A DNA stretch of 64,000 nt from an uncultured Granulosicoccus sp. Lineage in GTDB: Bacteria; Pseudomonadota; Gammaproteobacteria; Granulosicoccales; Granulosicoccaceae. A model generated the notes under the pieces. The model ran no database searches. It saw only the letters and a program-made list of their open reading frames with translations, and was not told where the DNA came from. The number at the start of each line of letters is the position of its first letter. The stretch's first letter is position 1. Both the position numbers and the translations under genes were made by a program. The stretch spans positions 1 through 64,000 of the forward strand of contig CALDSR010000019.1 of the NCBI GenBank assembly GCA_937924505.1. The letters are read 5' to 3'. Shown piece after piece: positions 45,851-55,242 of this stretch.

Positions 45851-47011
45851 ATGTCAAAAACACATCCCTTTGAGGGACTTTTGGTCGTCGATTTCACACA
45901 TGTTCTGGCGGGCCCGGCCTGCTCTTACTATCTCGGTCTGTTGGGGGCGCAGGTCATCAAGGTCGAATCTGTCACCAAAGGTGATGCGATACGGCATCGG
46001 GGGGGGACCGATACGGTCGCCGCCGGCGCCGGAATGAGTACGTCTTATCTCACTCAGGGCGCGGGCAAGCGGTCCATTGCACTTGAGCTCGAGTCACCCG
46101 ATGGCATTCAACAATTTCATCAATTGTTGGCGCAGGCAGATGTACTGGTTGAAAACCACGTGCCAAAAACCATGCACCGATTGCGTCTGGACGAGGCAAG
46201 TCTTGCTGACCAACATCCGCACCTGATCCATTGTGCAATGACCGGTTACGGTCGTGGTGGTCCGCAGGAAAATACCGCAGCCTACGACGTTAACATTCAA
46301 GCGTCCTGCGGATTGATGGAGGCGACTGGCACTTCGGAAAGTGGTCCTGTTAGAACAGGCGCTCCCGTACTGGACTATGGCACCGCACTGGCTGCAAGTT
46401 TTGCGATCTCAGCAGCGCTTTACGAACGTACTTCAACAGGGCAAGGCACCTTCATTGATGTGTCCATGTTGGAGACCGGATTGACCTTGATGAGTTCAAC
46501 GGTCACGGATTACTTGAAAACCGGCAATGCGCCAAAGCGTCGTGGTAATTTGGCGAACAGTCGATCCCCGGGAGCTGGGAGTTTCCCATGCAAAGAAGGT
46601 GTCATGTCACTGGGTGTTAACGAGGAATCCCACTTCAAGAGTCTTGCCAGTGCGCTTGACCGGGAAGACTGGCTAAGCGATCCAAGATTTGCGCAGCGTG
46701 ATGCGCGAAAACGTCATGCGTCTGAACTGGGGTCAGAGATTGAAGTAGAGCTTGCCAAAAAGACGGCAGAAGACTGGGAGCCGATTTTACAAACTGCGGG
46801 TGTTCCGTCCGCACGATTGCGCAGCCTGCCTGAAGCATTGTCGTCTGACCAGGTGACGACGCGCGGCTATGTGCAAACCACTGATGACGGCGTCGACGTC
46901 CCGACATTGCCGTTTCGAATTGGCGGAGTGAAGGCTTATCGCCCGGTTTCAAACGCACCGACCAAGGGTGAGCACAGTGCAGAGATTATCGATTGGCTTG
47001 GCTCTGTATAA
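45851..47011 (+). CDS. Class III CoA transferase (CaiB/BaiF family)
   Basis: 386-residue CoA transferase. The N-terminal signature is LLVVDFTHVLAGPACSYYLGLLGAQVIKVE. LVENHVPKTM follows, the likely catalytic Asp is in GAPVLDYGTALA, and YERTSTGQGTFIDVSMLE comes next. It is divergent from tctC, so it may activate or interconvert the acid imported by TctABC. It is not closely similar by eye to the other CoA transferase at 34967. Confidence 0.9.
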   Translation: MSKTHPFEGLLVVDFTHVLAGPACSYYLGLLGAQVIKVESVTKGDAIRHRGGTDTVAAGAGMSTSYLTQGAGKRSIALELESPDGIQQFHQLLAQADVLVENHVPKTMHRLRLDEASLADQHPHLIHCAMTGYGRGGPQENTAAYDVNIQASCGLMEATGTSESGPVRTGAPVLDYGTALAASFAISAALYERTSTGQGTFIDVSMLETGLTLMSSTVTDYLKTGNAPKRRGNLANSRSPGAGSFPCKEGVMSLGVNEESHFKSLASALDREDWLSDPRFAQRDARKRHASELGSEIEVELAKKTAEDWEPILQTAGVPSARLRSLPEALSSDQVTTRGYVQTTDDGVDVPTLPFRIGGVKAYRPVSNAPTKGEHSAEIIDWLGSV

Positions 47012-47113
47012 AGGATCATTCGCGCTAATCCAGTCTTGGCAGCATAGGGTTTGGTCGCATGGGCGTTCAACCTACGGCTTGTTTGCATGCGCAGTAACAC
47101 AGCGATGACGACA

Positions 47114-48331
47114 TCATGTTACGGGTGCTGTTTTTGCCAGCGATTGAGCGCAGGCAAATGCTGATGACCAGGCCCACTGAAAATTAAAGCCACCCAGATG
47201 TCCAGTTACATCAACCACCTCACCGATAAAATACAGTCCTTTCTGGTCATTTGCCTCCATGGTCTTGGACGAAAGGTGCTTGGTATCCACGCCGCCTAAT
47301 GTGACCTCCGCTGTGCGATAGCCCTCCGTGCCGGCCGGAACGATTTCCCAGCCGTTAAACAATTGACCGACGCGTTCAATTTGCGCATCTGGCCAATCAG
47401 CCATGGGGCGATCCTGAAAGTCCGGCCACCATAGTTTTTCAAATTCCAGCACCACGTTCTTGGGTAATAGTTGCGAGATAACGGTTCGTGCCAGGTTTCG
47501 GGGTTGGTGTTGCTTTGCCGCTTGCAAAACGCTGGGCATAGCCCTGTCTGGCAGTAGATCGATATGTATCGGATCACTTTGCTGCCAGTAGTTTGATATT
47601 TGCAACACGACCGGGCCACTTAAACCGCGATGCGTAAACAACAAGGCTTCTCGAAAACTGGTTTTGCCCGCTTTGATTGTTGCGGGTATTGCGTTACCGG
47701 AAAGCCGCGCGAACATGTCCTTGAGCTGGCCGGTGAAGGTGTAGGGAACAAGGCTGGCTCGCACTGGCAGCACGTTGAGGCCAAATTGCCTGGCTAATTC
47801 GTAGCCGAACGGCGTTGGATCCATATTGGGTATGGATAATCCGCCCGTTGCCACAACGACAGCGGAGGACGCGACACTGCCAAGGCTGGTACGAAGGCGG
47901 TAGCTGTTAGCTGACGCATCGAAATCGAGTTGATCGATGACGCATTGCAAAACAATATCCACGCCGACCGATTCGCACTCACTTCGAAGTAGATTGACAA
48001 TGTCACGCGCCTTGTCGTCGCAAAACAGTTGCCCGTGATCTCGCTCGTGATAGGCAATGTCGTGAGCCTGCACGCTACCGATAAAGTCCCAAGCGGTGTA
48101 CTGGCTTAAAGCTGATTTGACGAAATGCGGATTACCACAAATGAAGTTATCCGGTTCGATGTACAAATTTGTAAAATTACAGCGTCCGCCACCAGACATT
48201 AGAATTTTACGGCCGATCTTTTTACTGCGTTCGAGCACCACAACTCGCTGGCCAAGCAGGCCGGCCTGCCAGGCACACATCAGCCCTGCGGCACCGCCGC
48301 CTATGATGATGGCATCGTAGTGTTCTTTCAT
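47114..48331 (-). CDS. BaiN/YhiN (HI0933)-family flavoprotein
   Basis: 405-residue FAD-dependent oxidoreductase. The dinucleotide motif is IIGGGAAGLMCAW, followed by the family signature GRKILMSGGGRCNFTN. TGGLSIPNMDPTPFGY and HRGLSGPVVLQIS lie in the middle, and ends in GEVVDVTGHLGGFNFQWAWSSA. Widespread in bacteria, with roles proposed in reducing unsaturated or steroid substrates; the physiological function is mostly unknown. It is a single gene converging on the CoA transferase. Confidence 0.92.
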   Translation of the reverse strand: MKEHYDAIIIGGGAAGLMCAWQAGLLGQRVVVLERSKKIGRKILMSGGGRCNFTNLYIEPDNFICGNPHFVKSALSQYTAWDFIGSVQAHDIAYHERDHGQLFCDDKARDIVNLLRSECESVGVDIVLQCVIDQLDFDASANSYRLRTSLGSVASSAVVVATGGLSIPNMDPTPFGYELARQFGLNVLPVRASLVPYTFTGQLKDMFARLSGNAIPATIKAGKTSFREALLFTHRGLSGPVVLQISNYWQQSDPIHIDLLPDRAMPSVLQAAKQHQPRNLARTVISQLLPKNVVLEFEKLWWPDFQDRPMADWPDAQIERVGQLFNGWEIVPAGTEGYRTAEVTLGGVDTKHLSSKTMEANDQKGLYFIGEVVDVTGHLGGFNFQWAWSSAFACAQSLAKTAPVT

Positions 48332-48513
48332 AGGGGTAGGATACGCGAAGGCGCGTAATTACGTGCCATGACAGGACAGAGCTTACTGTGTAAAAGCGGA
48401 GGCTATGTGCATTGGTATTGTCGCTCTATTTACTTGTGACCTGTAGAATTTTGGAAGACAGAACCCTGGTAAGTATGTTGACAGTCATTCCTGCAAGAGA
48501 AGAGGTGAACCTT

Positions 48514-48894
48514 ATGAGCTATGTACCACCCCGGAACAAGCAGCTCTACTTCGAACAAGTCTGGACACTCGTGCGCGAAATACCGTCGGGAAGGGTAGCG
48601 ACCTACGGGCAAATCACGAAGATGCTGCCGCAGCCCGACGACATCAGTGCGGATGACTATCAGCTGTCTGCTTCTCGCTGGGTAGGTTTGGCGATGGCTG
48701 CTTGTCCAAACGATGTGCCCTGGCAGCGGGTTGTAAACGCACAGGGAAAAATTAGCCATCCGGCGGCCGGTATGCAAAAAAAGCTACTGGAGGAGGAGGG
48801 CGTGCTGTTTGCGAAAGAAAAAATAGATCTTGATGAGTATCAATGGTCTGGTCCCGGGCAAAGTGACAAGCCCAGGCAGAGCCGATTGTTTTAG
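48514..48894 (+). CDS. Alkyltransferase-like protein (ATL, MGMT family without catalytic Cys)
   Basis: 126-residue DNA-binding domain protein related to O6-alkylguanine-DNA alkyltransferase. The core is VREIPSGRVATYGQITKML, then SASRWVGLAMAACPNDVPWQRVVNAQGKIS. The alkyl-acceptor motif PCHR reads PWQR (69-72), so it cannot accept alkyl groups. ATLs instead flag alkylated bases for nucleotide excision repair. I chose ATG 48514, preceded by GAGGTGA; the frame is open back to 48412. Confidence 0.88.
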   Translation: MSYVPPRNKQLYFEQVWTLVREIPSGRVATYGQITKMLPQPDDISADDYQLSASRWVGLAMAACPNDVPWQRVVNAQGKISHPAAGMQKKLLEEEGVLFAKEKIDLDEYQWSGPGQSDKPRQSRLF

Positions 48895-48940
48895 AAAAGC
48901 ATCCAATACACGGATTACATCAGTAGTTACCTTTTTCAAG

Positions 48941-50983
48941 TCAAGCTAACTGGGACGATTGTTTCCCGCGTTTCACTTGAAGGACCATTATTGGCAGCAT
49001 AAGGGCAATGCCAATGCCCATTGTGAGTAATCCGGGTGCAATAAACAGGAAAGATACCAGCGCGACCCACCATCTTTCCCATGTTTTGAGCGTGGCAAAC
49101 AAGTACCCGGAAAACGCAACGCCAAGGGAGGCGATGCCCATCATGGCGCCAAGCAAAGTCACCGTGAATGCCCACCAGGTAAACCCATCTGCAACCAGCA
49201 ACAATGCTGGTGAATAGACGAAGACAAATGGCACGAGGGCCTTTGCAATGCCGAGACGAAAGGCGGTATTACCGGTTTTGAATGGGTTCGACCCGGCGAT
49301 CCCGGCCGCCGCATACGCCGCCAGAGCGACAGGTGGCGTGATATCGGCAAGCACCCCGTAATAGAAAACAAAGAAATGAGCGACGAGCGGTTCAACCTGC
49401 AGTTGAGCAAGTGCTGGGGCTGCGACCGCGACCAGGATGATATAAGTGGCCGTTGTGGGTATGCCTGCGCCCATGATGATACAAGACGCTGCAACCAGGA
49501 TGAGGGATGTGAACAGTGCCCACTGCGTTACCGTAAAGTAGCTCAGAACCGGTAGCGAACTCAGCATGGTGCCTATTTCTGTGGCGGTTTGGACGACGAC
49601 AAATCCCAGGCGAAAACCAACACCGGTGAGCGTCACCACGCCAACCACAACACCGACGGTTGCGGCCGCCGCACCGACTGCCAGCGTATTCTTGGCACCC
49701 GCTGCCAGACTGTCCCATAGATCCTTGATGCTCAAACGGTTTGTCGGGTTCAGGAAACCGACCACGACACAGGCGATGATTCCATAAACAGCTGCAAAAT
49801 CCGGGGTCTTGCCCGACAAGATCAGGTACACAAGGATCAGCAGCGGAATGAGGCTCAGCCAATGGTCTTTAAGCACAATACCCATCTTCGGAAGTTCCTC
49901 AGCGCGCAATCCGCGAAGCCCGAGTTTCTTCGCTTCCAGGTGCACCATGATAAAAATGCCGAAGTAGTGCAAAAGGGCCGGGAACAATGCGGCAGCAAGA
50001 ACGTCCCTGAGTGGAATTTCCAGATACTCCACCATGATGAAAGCCGCAGCACCCATGATTGGTGGTGTGATTTGACCACCAGTAGAAGCGGTTGCTTCAA
50101 CCGCGCCCGAAAAGTGTGGCGGATAACCAACCCTTTTCATTGCAGGAATGGTCAGCGCGCCGGTGGTTACAGTGTTGGCAATGGATGAACCGGAAATCGT
50201 ACCCATGAATGCGGACGAGAAAATAGCGACCTTTGCAGGTCCACCGGAATAACGACCGGCAATGACCATCGCAAAGTCTATAAAGAGTTGCCCCAGACCG
50301 ATGCGTGTCGCCAACACGCCAAACAGAATAAACAAGAATACGTACTGCGCCATAACCCCGATCGCTATGCCGTAGATGCCTTGATTGGTCATATAGAGAT
50401 GATTGATGATGCCAAGCCATGATGAGCCACCATGTTTCAGCGCACCAGGCATCAATGGCCCGAAGTAGGCGAAAGCAATGAATATCAAGGCAATGATCGG
50501 TAGTGTTGGGCCGACACTTCGGCGGGTTGCTTCCAGCGTGAGAAGCAGTAAAGCAGTCCCCATGAATATGTCCGTGGGTGAGGGGTTACCGACTCTCAGT
50601 GCCAAGGCTTCCGGTGAAAGAAGCGGAAGATACATCGCAGCACCCACTGCCAGAATGGCGAAGAGCAGATCAATCAGTGGCACCCCGTCAAAGCGATACC
50701 AGGCGCGGGGCGGCATCGTGGGATCGGTTCTGCGGAAACCAAACAGCAAGAAAACCAATCCGAGGACAAAAGAAATATGAATACCACGATGCAAAATCTC
50801 GCGGATCAATCCAAAGCCGGATGCATAAAAATGGTAAACCGACATGGCAACCAGGGCTGCGGCTATAAATAGACCGAGTGCCTTGCCAGTAGGGCGGAAC
50901 GCCATTTCCGGGTCATATTTGCGTTCGATTTCAGCCAGCTGTTCAGGCGTAAGCTCAGGGGTTGTATCAGTGCTCATGGCCAA
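48941..50983 (-). CDS. TRAP transporter fused permease (TAXI-associated)
   Basis: 680-residue inner-membrane permease with fused small and large TRAP parts. Motifs are SSAFMGTISGSSIANTVTTGALTIPAMKRVGYPP, STGGQITPPIMGAAAFIM, IMGAGIPTTATYI and LADITPPVALAAYAAAGIAGSNP. The start may be this codon or the second ATG, 6 bases on. It serves the TAXI receptor gene upstream at 51081, separated by a strong terminator-like hairpin. The cargo is unknown; no catabolic gene is in the same transcript. Confidence 0.92.
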   Translation of the reverse strand: MAMSTDTTPELTPEQLAEIERKYDPEMAFRPTGKALGLFIAAALVAMSVYHFYASGFGLIREILHRGIHISFVLGLVFLLFGFRRTDPTMPPRAWYRFDGVPLIDLLFAILAVGAAMYLPLLSPEALALRVGNPSPTDIFMGTALLLLTLEATRRSVGPTLPIIALIFIAFAYFGPLMPGALKHGGSSWLGIINHLYMTNQGIYGIAIGVMAQYVFLFILFGVLATRIGLGQLFIDFAMVIAGRYSGGPAKVAIFSSAFMGTISGSSIANTVTTGALTIPAMKRVGYPPHFSGAVEATASTGGQITPPIMGAAAFIMVEYLEIPLRDVLAAALFPALLHYFGIFIMVHLEAKKLGLRGLRAEELPKMGIVLKDHWLSLIPLLILVYLILSGKTPDFAAVYGIIACVVVGFLNPTNRLSIKDLWDSLAAGAKNTLAVGAAAATVGVVVGVVTLTGVGFRLGFVVVQTATEIGTMLSSLPVLSYFTVTQWALFTSLILVAASCIIMGAGIPTTATYIILVAVAAPALAQLQVEPLVAHFFVFYYGVLADITPPVALAAYAAAGIAGSNPFKTGNTAFRLGIAKALVPFVFVYSPALLLVADGFTWWAFTVTLLGAMMGIASLGVAFSGYLFATLKTWERWWVALVSFLFIAPGLLTMGIGIALMLPIMVLQVKRGKQSSQLA

Positions 50984-51029
50984 GTTCGCAAAGTAAGGTA
51001 GAAAGAGTGCACTAATTTAATGTTGAAAT

Positions 51030-51061
51030 AAAAAAGCCCCGGGCGCGTACGCACCCGAGGC
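51030..51061 (-). terminator. Strong intrinsic terminator behind TAXI receptor gene
   Basis: On the minus strand an 11-bp GC-rich stem (two G-U pairs, 4-nt loop; 51036-51061) is followed directly by six Ts at 51035-51030. It lies about 45 bp upstream of the permease gene, so it must be leaky or the permease has its own promoter. Confidence 0.85.
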
Positions 51062-51080
51062 CATCTTCAACACACTGGAT

Positions 51081-52085
51081 TTACTTGATCAAGCCAGCTT
51101 CTTTGTAGAAGCGCTCGGCGCCTGCATGTAAGGGAACACCCACACCTGCCAACGCTGTGTCTGGAGTGATTGTTTTACCTTTTGCGTGGCCGACGTCAAG
51201 CAGCTTGCGAGACTCGTCGTTCCATAACGCTTTTGTGATGTTGTAGATCAGTTCTTCGTCTTCTTTCGCAGACGTGAACCACTGTGCGCCTACGGCGACA
51301 GTATTGACTCCAGCGACACCTTCATAAGCACCATCAGGAATGGATGAAGACGCGAAGAAACCGTACTTTTCTGTCAGCGCATCTGCACCCGCGCCGTCGA
51401 TGGGGACCAGCTTGATTTTTGCAGCGGAAGATAGCTCAACCAGTGCACCTGTCGGGTAACCCGTGACGACAAAGAACGCGTCGATCTTGCCGTTACGCAG
51501 AGCTTCGGAGGCTGCATTGCCCTTTAGAGCTTCGGCTGTCAGATCGTCTGCAGACAAACCATTGGCTTCCAGAATCAGCAGTGCATCGACATAGGTACCT
51601 GAACCCGGCTCATCAAGCGATACGCGCTTGCCAGCCAAGTCAGCTACGGAGTTGATACCGCTGTCGGCCAAAGCGACAAGGTGAATGTGCTCTTCGAAAA
51701 GGGCTGCGATTGTGCGCAAGTCAGTTGCTGGCTCACTGCCTTCCATTGTGCCGGTACCGGTATAGGCCCAGTACGCGACGTCAGATTGTGCGAAACCTGA
51801 ATTACGCAAGCCAGAAATAATTGCATTGACATTATCGACCGAACCGCGTGATGACACTGCTGATGCGATCAAGCCATCAACACCGCATGACCCGCCTTCG
51901 CCACACTCACGTGAACCGGGTGGTTTGGAGATCGCGTTAGCGATGACGCCGCCAACAGGGTAATAAGTGTAGGCGGTGCCGCCTGTACCGATGGTGAAGA
52001 ATTTGAGGTCCTGGGCTGAGGCTGTACCTGCCAGGCCCAAGGCTAATGCCGCTCCTATTGCGGCTATCTTGATAGTTCTGATCAT
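51081..52085 (-). CDS. TAXI-family TRAP transporter substrate-binding protein
   Basis: 334-residue periplasmic receptor with a Sec signal peptide (MIRTIKIAAIGAALALGLAG, cleavage after ASA). The mature part opens with FFTIGTGGTAYTYYPVGGVIA, the classic TAXI motif. It contains SRGSVDNVNAI, VSLDEPGSGTY and AFFVVTGYPTGALVEL. I chose ATG 52085, with CAGGAG upstream; the frame extends to 52127. It has no obvious partner enzymes, so the ligand is open; glutamate-like or other carboxylates are usual for the family. Confidence 0.9.
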   Translation of the reverse strand: MIRTIKIAAIGAALALGLAGTASAQDLKFFTIGTGGTAYTYYPVGGVIANAISKPPGSRECGEGGSCGVDGLIASAVSSRGSVDNVNAIISGLRNSGFAQSDVAYWAYTGTGTMEGSEPATDLRTIAALFEEHIHLVALADSGINSVADLAGKRVSLDEPGSGTYVDALLILEANGLSADDLTAEALKGNAASEALRNGKIDAFFVVTGYPTGALVELSSAAKIKLVPIDGAGADALTEKYGFFASSSIPDGAYEGVAGVNTVAVGAQWFTSAKEDEELIYNITKALWNDESRKLLDVGHAKGKTITPDTALAGVGVPLHAGAERFYKEAGLIK

Positions 52086-52568
52086 GAAAACTCCTGTTGT
52101 TGTTGCCTTGCAGATACTGCTGAGCAAAGCGTATGTTATGACAGCGATCTCGCGCTCTCATGCTTTCTCGAGGACACGTTTGGGAATGTAAAGCGCTTCC
52201 AGGCTACAGGTTATAAACCAGTGCCTTACGCCAACGTATTCCCCTGATGGTAACAATCTGAACTGATGATGGACAGCGTCAAGTCAGATGCCTGAGCAGC
52301 CACTGAAAGGTATTGTAATGCCAGTTTGATAGTCGTACGCAATCTGACAGGTATAAGAGATTGAAAATGTCTACACTGTCGTGGTTCATCTTGTAGGAAT
52401 AACATTTAAACTATTGAATATCAAGAATATATTGAATATTTCGAAAGGCGCAATGCATGCGGCCGTATAAGACGACTGCATTTACAGATTGAATTTTTTG
52501 GCCTGCCAGCGACATCAATCTTGCTGAATCCCTTATCTGCCACCAATGGGCCAGAATTGAGAATTTCT
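52086..52568. other. 483-bp gene-free stretch upstream of the TAXI receptor gene
   Basis: AT-rich in part, with direct copies of ATTGAATAT at 52413-52421 and 52431-52439. It should hold the promoter of the TAXI-TRAP genes and the end of the Hyu operon. I see no coding frame or RNA gene that I can support. Confidence 0.4.
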
Positions 52569-54149
52569 TCAACGCCGCTCAAATTTTTTGAACGACCCGC
52601 CAAAGGCTGTTTGCAGCTCAACCACATCACCCGCATAAAGCTCAATACCGCTGGCCATCTGATATACACAGCATTTTCCAGACGCTGACGTAACACTAAG
52701 TTGATTCACCCCCCCGGCTGTTGATTGTGGTCCTGACCAGACGGGTACCTTGGCATGCGAGTACCCGGTTGAGAGTACGCCCTTACCGCGCATCTGGTAC
52801 TTCAGATTCAGACCGGCACCACCTTGATATTCTCCGGTCACGACTGGAGCCGGTATCAATTTCTTTTCAAGTACATCAAACCCGTATCGCGCCTCTGCAA
52901 TTTCAACCGGGCAATTGAAGGTATCTCCATGGTTTGTTGAAAACATTGCGGATTGCCCCGCACGACTAGCGGTTGCACCCCAACCACCCATTTGAGGTTC
53001 AACCATCGTGTAGCGTCGCCCTGTGTCAGGATGCACACCAGCGATAACCGTTCCAAAGATTGATGCGAAGTGTCCGACTGGCAAGCGCTCCGGAAAGGCC
53101 TTGGATAGGCAATGCCACAGCATGTCAATCAGCTTGAGGCGTGTTTCAAAGTAATAAGCATGAGCTGCGGTGGGGCCTGCGTGAAAAATCGTTCCAGGTG
53201 TTGTTAGTACTTCTAATGGTGCGAAAGATCCCGCGTTTGCAAAACGCTGAGAATCGGTCAGTGCTTTAAAAAATACCTGGCAAGCGACCACTGTACCGTC
53301 GCGACTCGTATTGTAGGGCCCCTCAGCTTGAGGCGGTGCGTCGCGCAGATCGACGGTGAAGCGATCGTGATCAATTGTGATCTTGGCGGACCATGTAGAG
53401 TCGTCGTCCTGCGGTTCCGTTATGGCGTACTCGCCTCGTGGTAGGGTTCTTAATCCAGCCTTAGCTCGCTTTTCTCCAATTAATCTCGCATCAGCGATTG
53501 CACCTCTGATTGCCTGTGATCCGTAGCGTTTACACAGTTGTCGAATCAGTTTAGCGGCTCGTCGTCCGGCTGAAACTTGTGCCCACAAATCACCTTGAAC
53601 AAATGTCGGCAGGCGACTGTTGGTGGTTATGATGTCGAAAACCGCTTGATTTTTTTGTCCTTGCTCAATTAAACGCACAATAGGGAGGCGTAAGCCTTCA
53701 GCAATAATCTCGGTAGTATCGGTAGACATTGAGCCCGGTGTCCGGCCACCGACATCTCCCCAATGGGCAATAGACGCGACCCATGCAATACACTTTCCTT
53801 CCCAGAAAACTGGCTCAGCGACAACTATGTCAGACAAGTGCGTTACACCGCCGTAATTAGGGTCGTTTGTTAGATAAATGTCATTTTCTACGATCGAGTC
53901 ACCGAGCTTGGCGCGAATCGCATTGATCGATTTATCCAGCACACCGACGAAAGAGGGAATCCCTGCCCCAGAGCTAACCAGTGCGCCATGAGCATCCGTA
54001 ATGCCGGTGCCAACATCCAATACTTCGTAAATTATCGGGCTCATGGCGGTCTTTCGCAGCACATCGAACATCTCGGCTGCGGCTGAATCGAGACCCGCAG
54101 CAATCACATCGGATGTGAAGCGATCAGTCACTGATGACATGAAGATCAC
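52569..54149 (-). CDS. hyuB: Hydantoinase B/oxoprolinase family protein (second copy)
   Basis: 526-residue HyuB-type subunit. Typical segments are MSPIIYEVLDVGTGITDAHG, LTNDPNYGGVTHLSDIVV, GPYNTSRDG, PVGHFASIFGTVIAG and VEPQMGGWGA. With HyuA it forms ATP-dependent hydrolases of cyclic amides (N-methylhydantoin, 5-oxoproline) or carboxylases of the acetone/acetophenone type. It overlaps the M24 gene by up to 26 bp; starting at the third in-frame Met-containing position (54140) is equally possible. It is the last gene of the operon and clearly paralogous to the copy at 55243. Confidence 0.9.
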   Translation of the reverse strand: MIFMSSVTDRFTSDVIAAGLDSAAAEMFDVLRKTAMSPIIYEVLDVGTGITDAHGALVSSGAGIPSFVGVLDKSINAIRAKLGDSIVENDIYLTNDPNYGGVTHLSDIVVAEPVFWEGKCIAWVASIAHWGDVGGRTPGSMSTDTTEIIAEGLRLPIVRLIEQGQKNQAVFDIITTNSRLPTFVQGDLWAQVSAGRRAAKLIRQLCKRYGSQAIRGAIADARLIGEKRAKAGLRTLPRGEYAITEPQDDDSTWSAKITIDHDRFTVDLRDAPPQAEGPYNTSRDGTVVACQVFFKALTDSQRFANAGSFAPLEVLTTPGTIFHAGPTAAHAYYFETRLKLIDMLWHCLSKAFPERLPVGHFASIFGTVIAGVHPDTGRRYTMVEPQMGGWGATASRAGQSAMFSTNHGDTFNCPVEIAEARYGFDVLEKKLIPAPVVTGEYQGGAGLNLKYQMRGKGVLSTGYSHAKVPVWSGPQSTAGGVNQLSVTSASGKCCVYQMASGIELYAGDVVELQTAFGGSFKKFERR

Positions 54150-55212
54150 GTGGCAATTGCGAGAAGATTTCAGGGCCGTCTTTGTTCAAAATGACGATGT
54201 CTTCCAGTCTCAAGCCAAATTGATCAGGCAGGTAAATACCGGGCTCAATAGAAAAAACCATACCTTCATCCAATACAGCTTGCGATGATGAGGTTATGTA
54301 CGGCGTCTCATGAATTTCAACGCCCATACCGTGGCCGGTTCTATGAACAAAATATTCCCCATAGCCAGCGTCGGTGATGACTTTTCTTGCTGCATCGTCA
54401 ACCACATGTGCTTTTACACCAGGTTTGGCAACATTCATAGCAGCCTGGACGGCGGCTTCCACAATGGCATGAATTTTATGGTAGTTAGCCGAGGCAGGGC
54501 CCATTGATGCCATGCGGGTGATATCGCTGGAGTACCCGTCCATACCACCGCCAATGTCCATCACCACAATATCTCCGTGTTGCAGTGTGGTGTTGCCAGT
54601 GTGATGATGTGGGAAAGCACCGTTGCGGCCTGCGCCAACAATGGTGAAAAGAGGCGAAACCCCTTGTGCTTTGAATGACTCACGGACAATCACGGCCACA
54701 TCTGTCTCGGTCATTCCGACTCTCATGGCCGACCATGCCGCTTGCATTGCGATATCTGCACATGCCGCATTACGCTTCAATGCGTCATATTCATTTTTGT
54801 CTTTGCGCATGCGAAGCGCACCGATAGTAGATTCAGTAAATTGATATTTTGCATCCGGCAGAGCAGTCTGCACCAGTGCTGCAAAATCGGCACGCATGGT
54901 TTCATCAAGAACAACGCCTTTCACATTTATAGCAGCTGCGGCAGTCACTAATTTAGTTAACGCTGCGTTTGGCCCCTCCGCATCGCTCCATGTGTGAAAC
55001 GGTAAGTCTGTTTGTTGGCGTGCGCTTTCGGCTTCAAGTGCCGGCATCAGAAAACCGGCATAGTGTTCTGTTACGCAGAAAAGCAGTGGGCGCTCATCGG
55101 CATGTGGTCGTACATTGGTCAACCAGGCCAGATGCGCGCCGGGGCCCAAAGCCACAAGATCAACGTCGTTGGCTCGCATCGATTCACGTAGCATGGTAAG
55201 TCGATTCATCAC
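54124..55212 (-). CDS. M24-family metallopeptidase (Xaa-Pro aminopeptidase/dipeptidase-like)
   Basis: 362-residue pita-bread-fold enzyme. An N-terminal creatinase-like domain is followed by the M24 catalytic domain with all five metal ligands: Asp in MDIGGGMDGY, Asp in SSDITR, His in GHGMGVEIHE, Glu in SIEPGIY and Glu in RLEDIV. True creatinases lack the metal ligands, so a metal-dependent amidase or peptidase is likelier, as in Xaa-Pro dipeptidases or ectoine hydrolase. It lies between two hyuB genes in one operon, so it probably cleaves the opened or flanking amide of the same substrate. Confidence 0.9.
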   Translation of the reverse strand: MMNRLTMLRESMRANDVDLVALGPGAHLAWLTNVRPHADERPLLFCVTEHYAGFLMPALEAESARQQTDLPFHTWSDAEGPNAALTKLVTAAAAINVKGVVLDETMRADFAALVQTALPDAKYQFTESTIGALRMRKDKNEYDALKRNAACADIAMQAAWSAMRVGMTETDVAVIVRESFKAQGVSPLFTIVGAGRNGAFPHHHTGNTTLQHGDIVVMDIGGGMDGYSSDITRMASMGPASANYHKIHAIVEAAVQAAMNVAKPGVKAHVVDDAARKVITDAGYGEYFVHRTGHGMGVEIHETPYITSSSQAVLDEGMVFSIEPGIYLPDQFGLRLEDIVILNKDGPEIFSQLPRDLHVISD

Positions 55213-55242
55213 TGCCCCTCCTTATATCTGCATGATTGCCAA

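Noticed and set aside
52413..52439. ATTGAATAT direct repeats as a possible origin or iteron array
   Set aside because: Only two full copies in an AT-rich promoter region, with no replication gene nearby.
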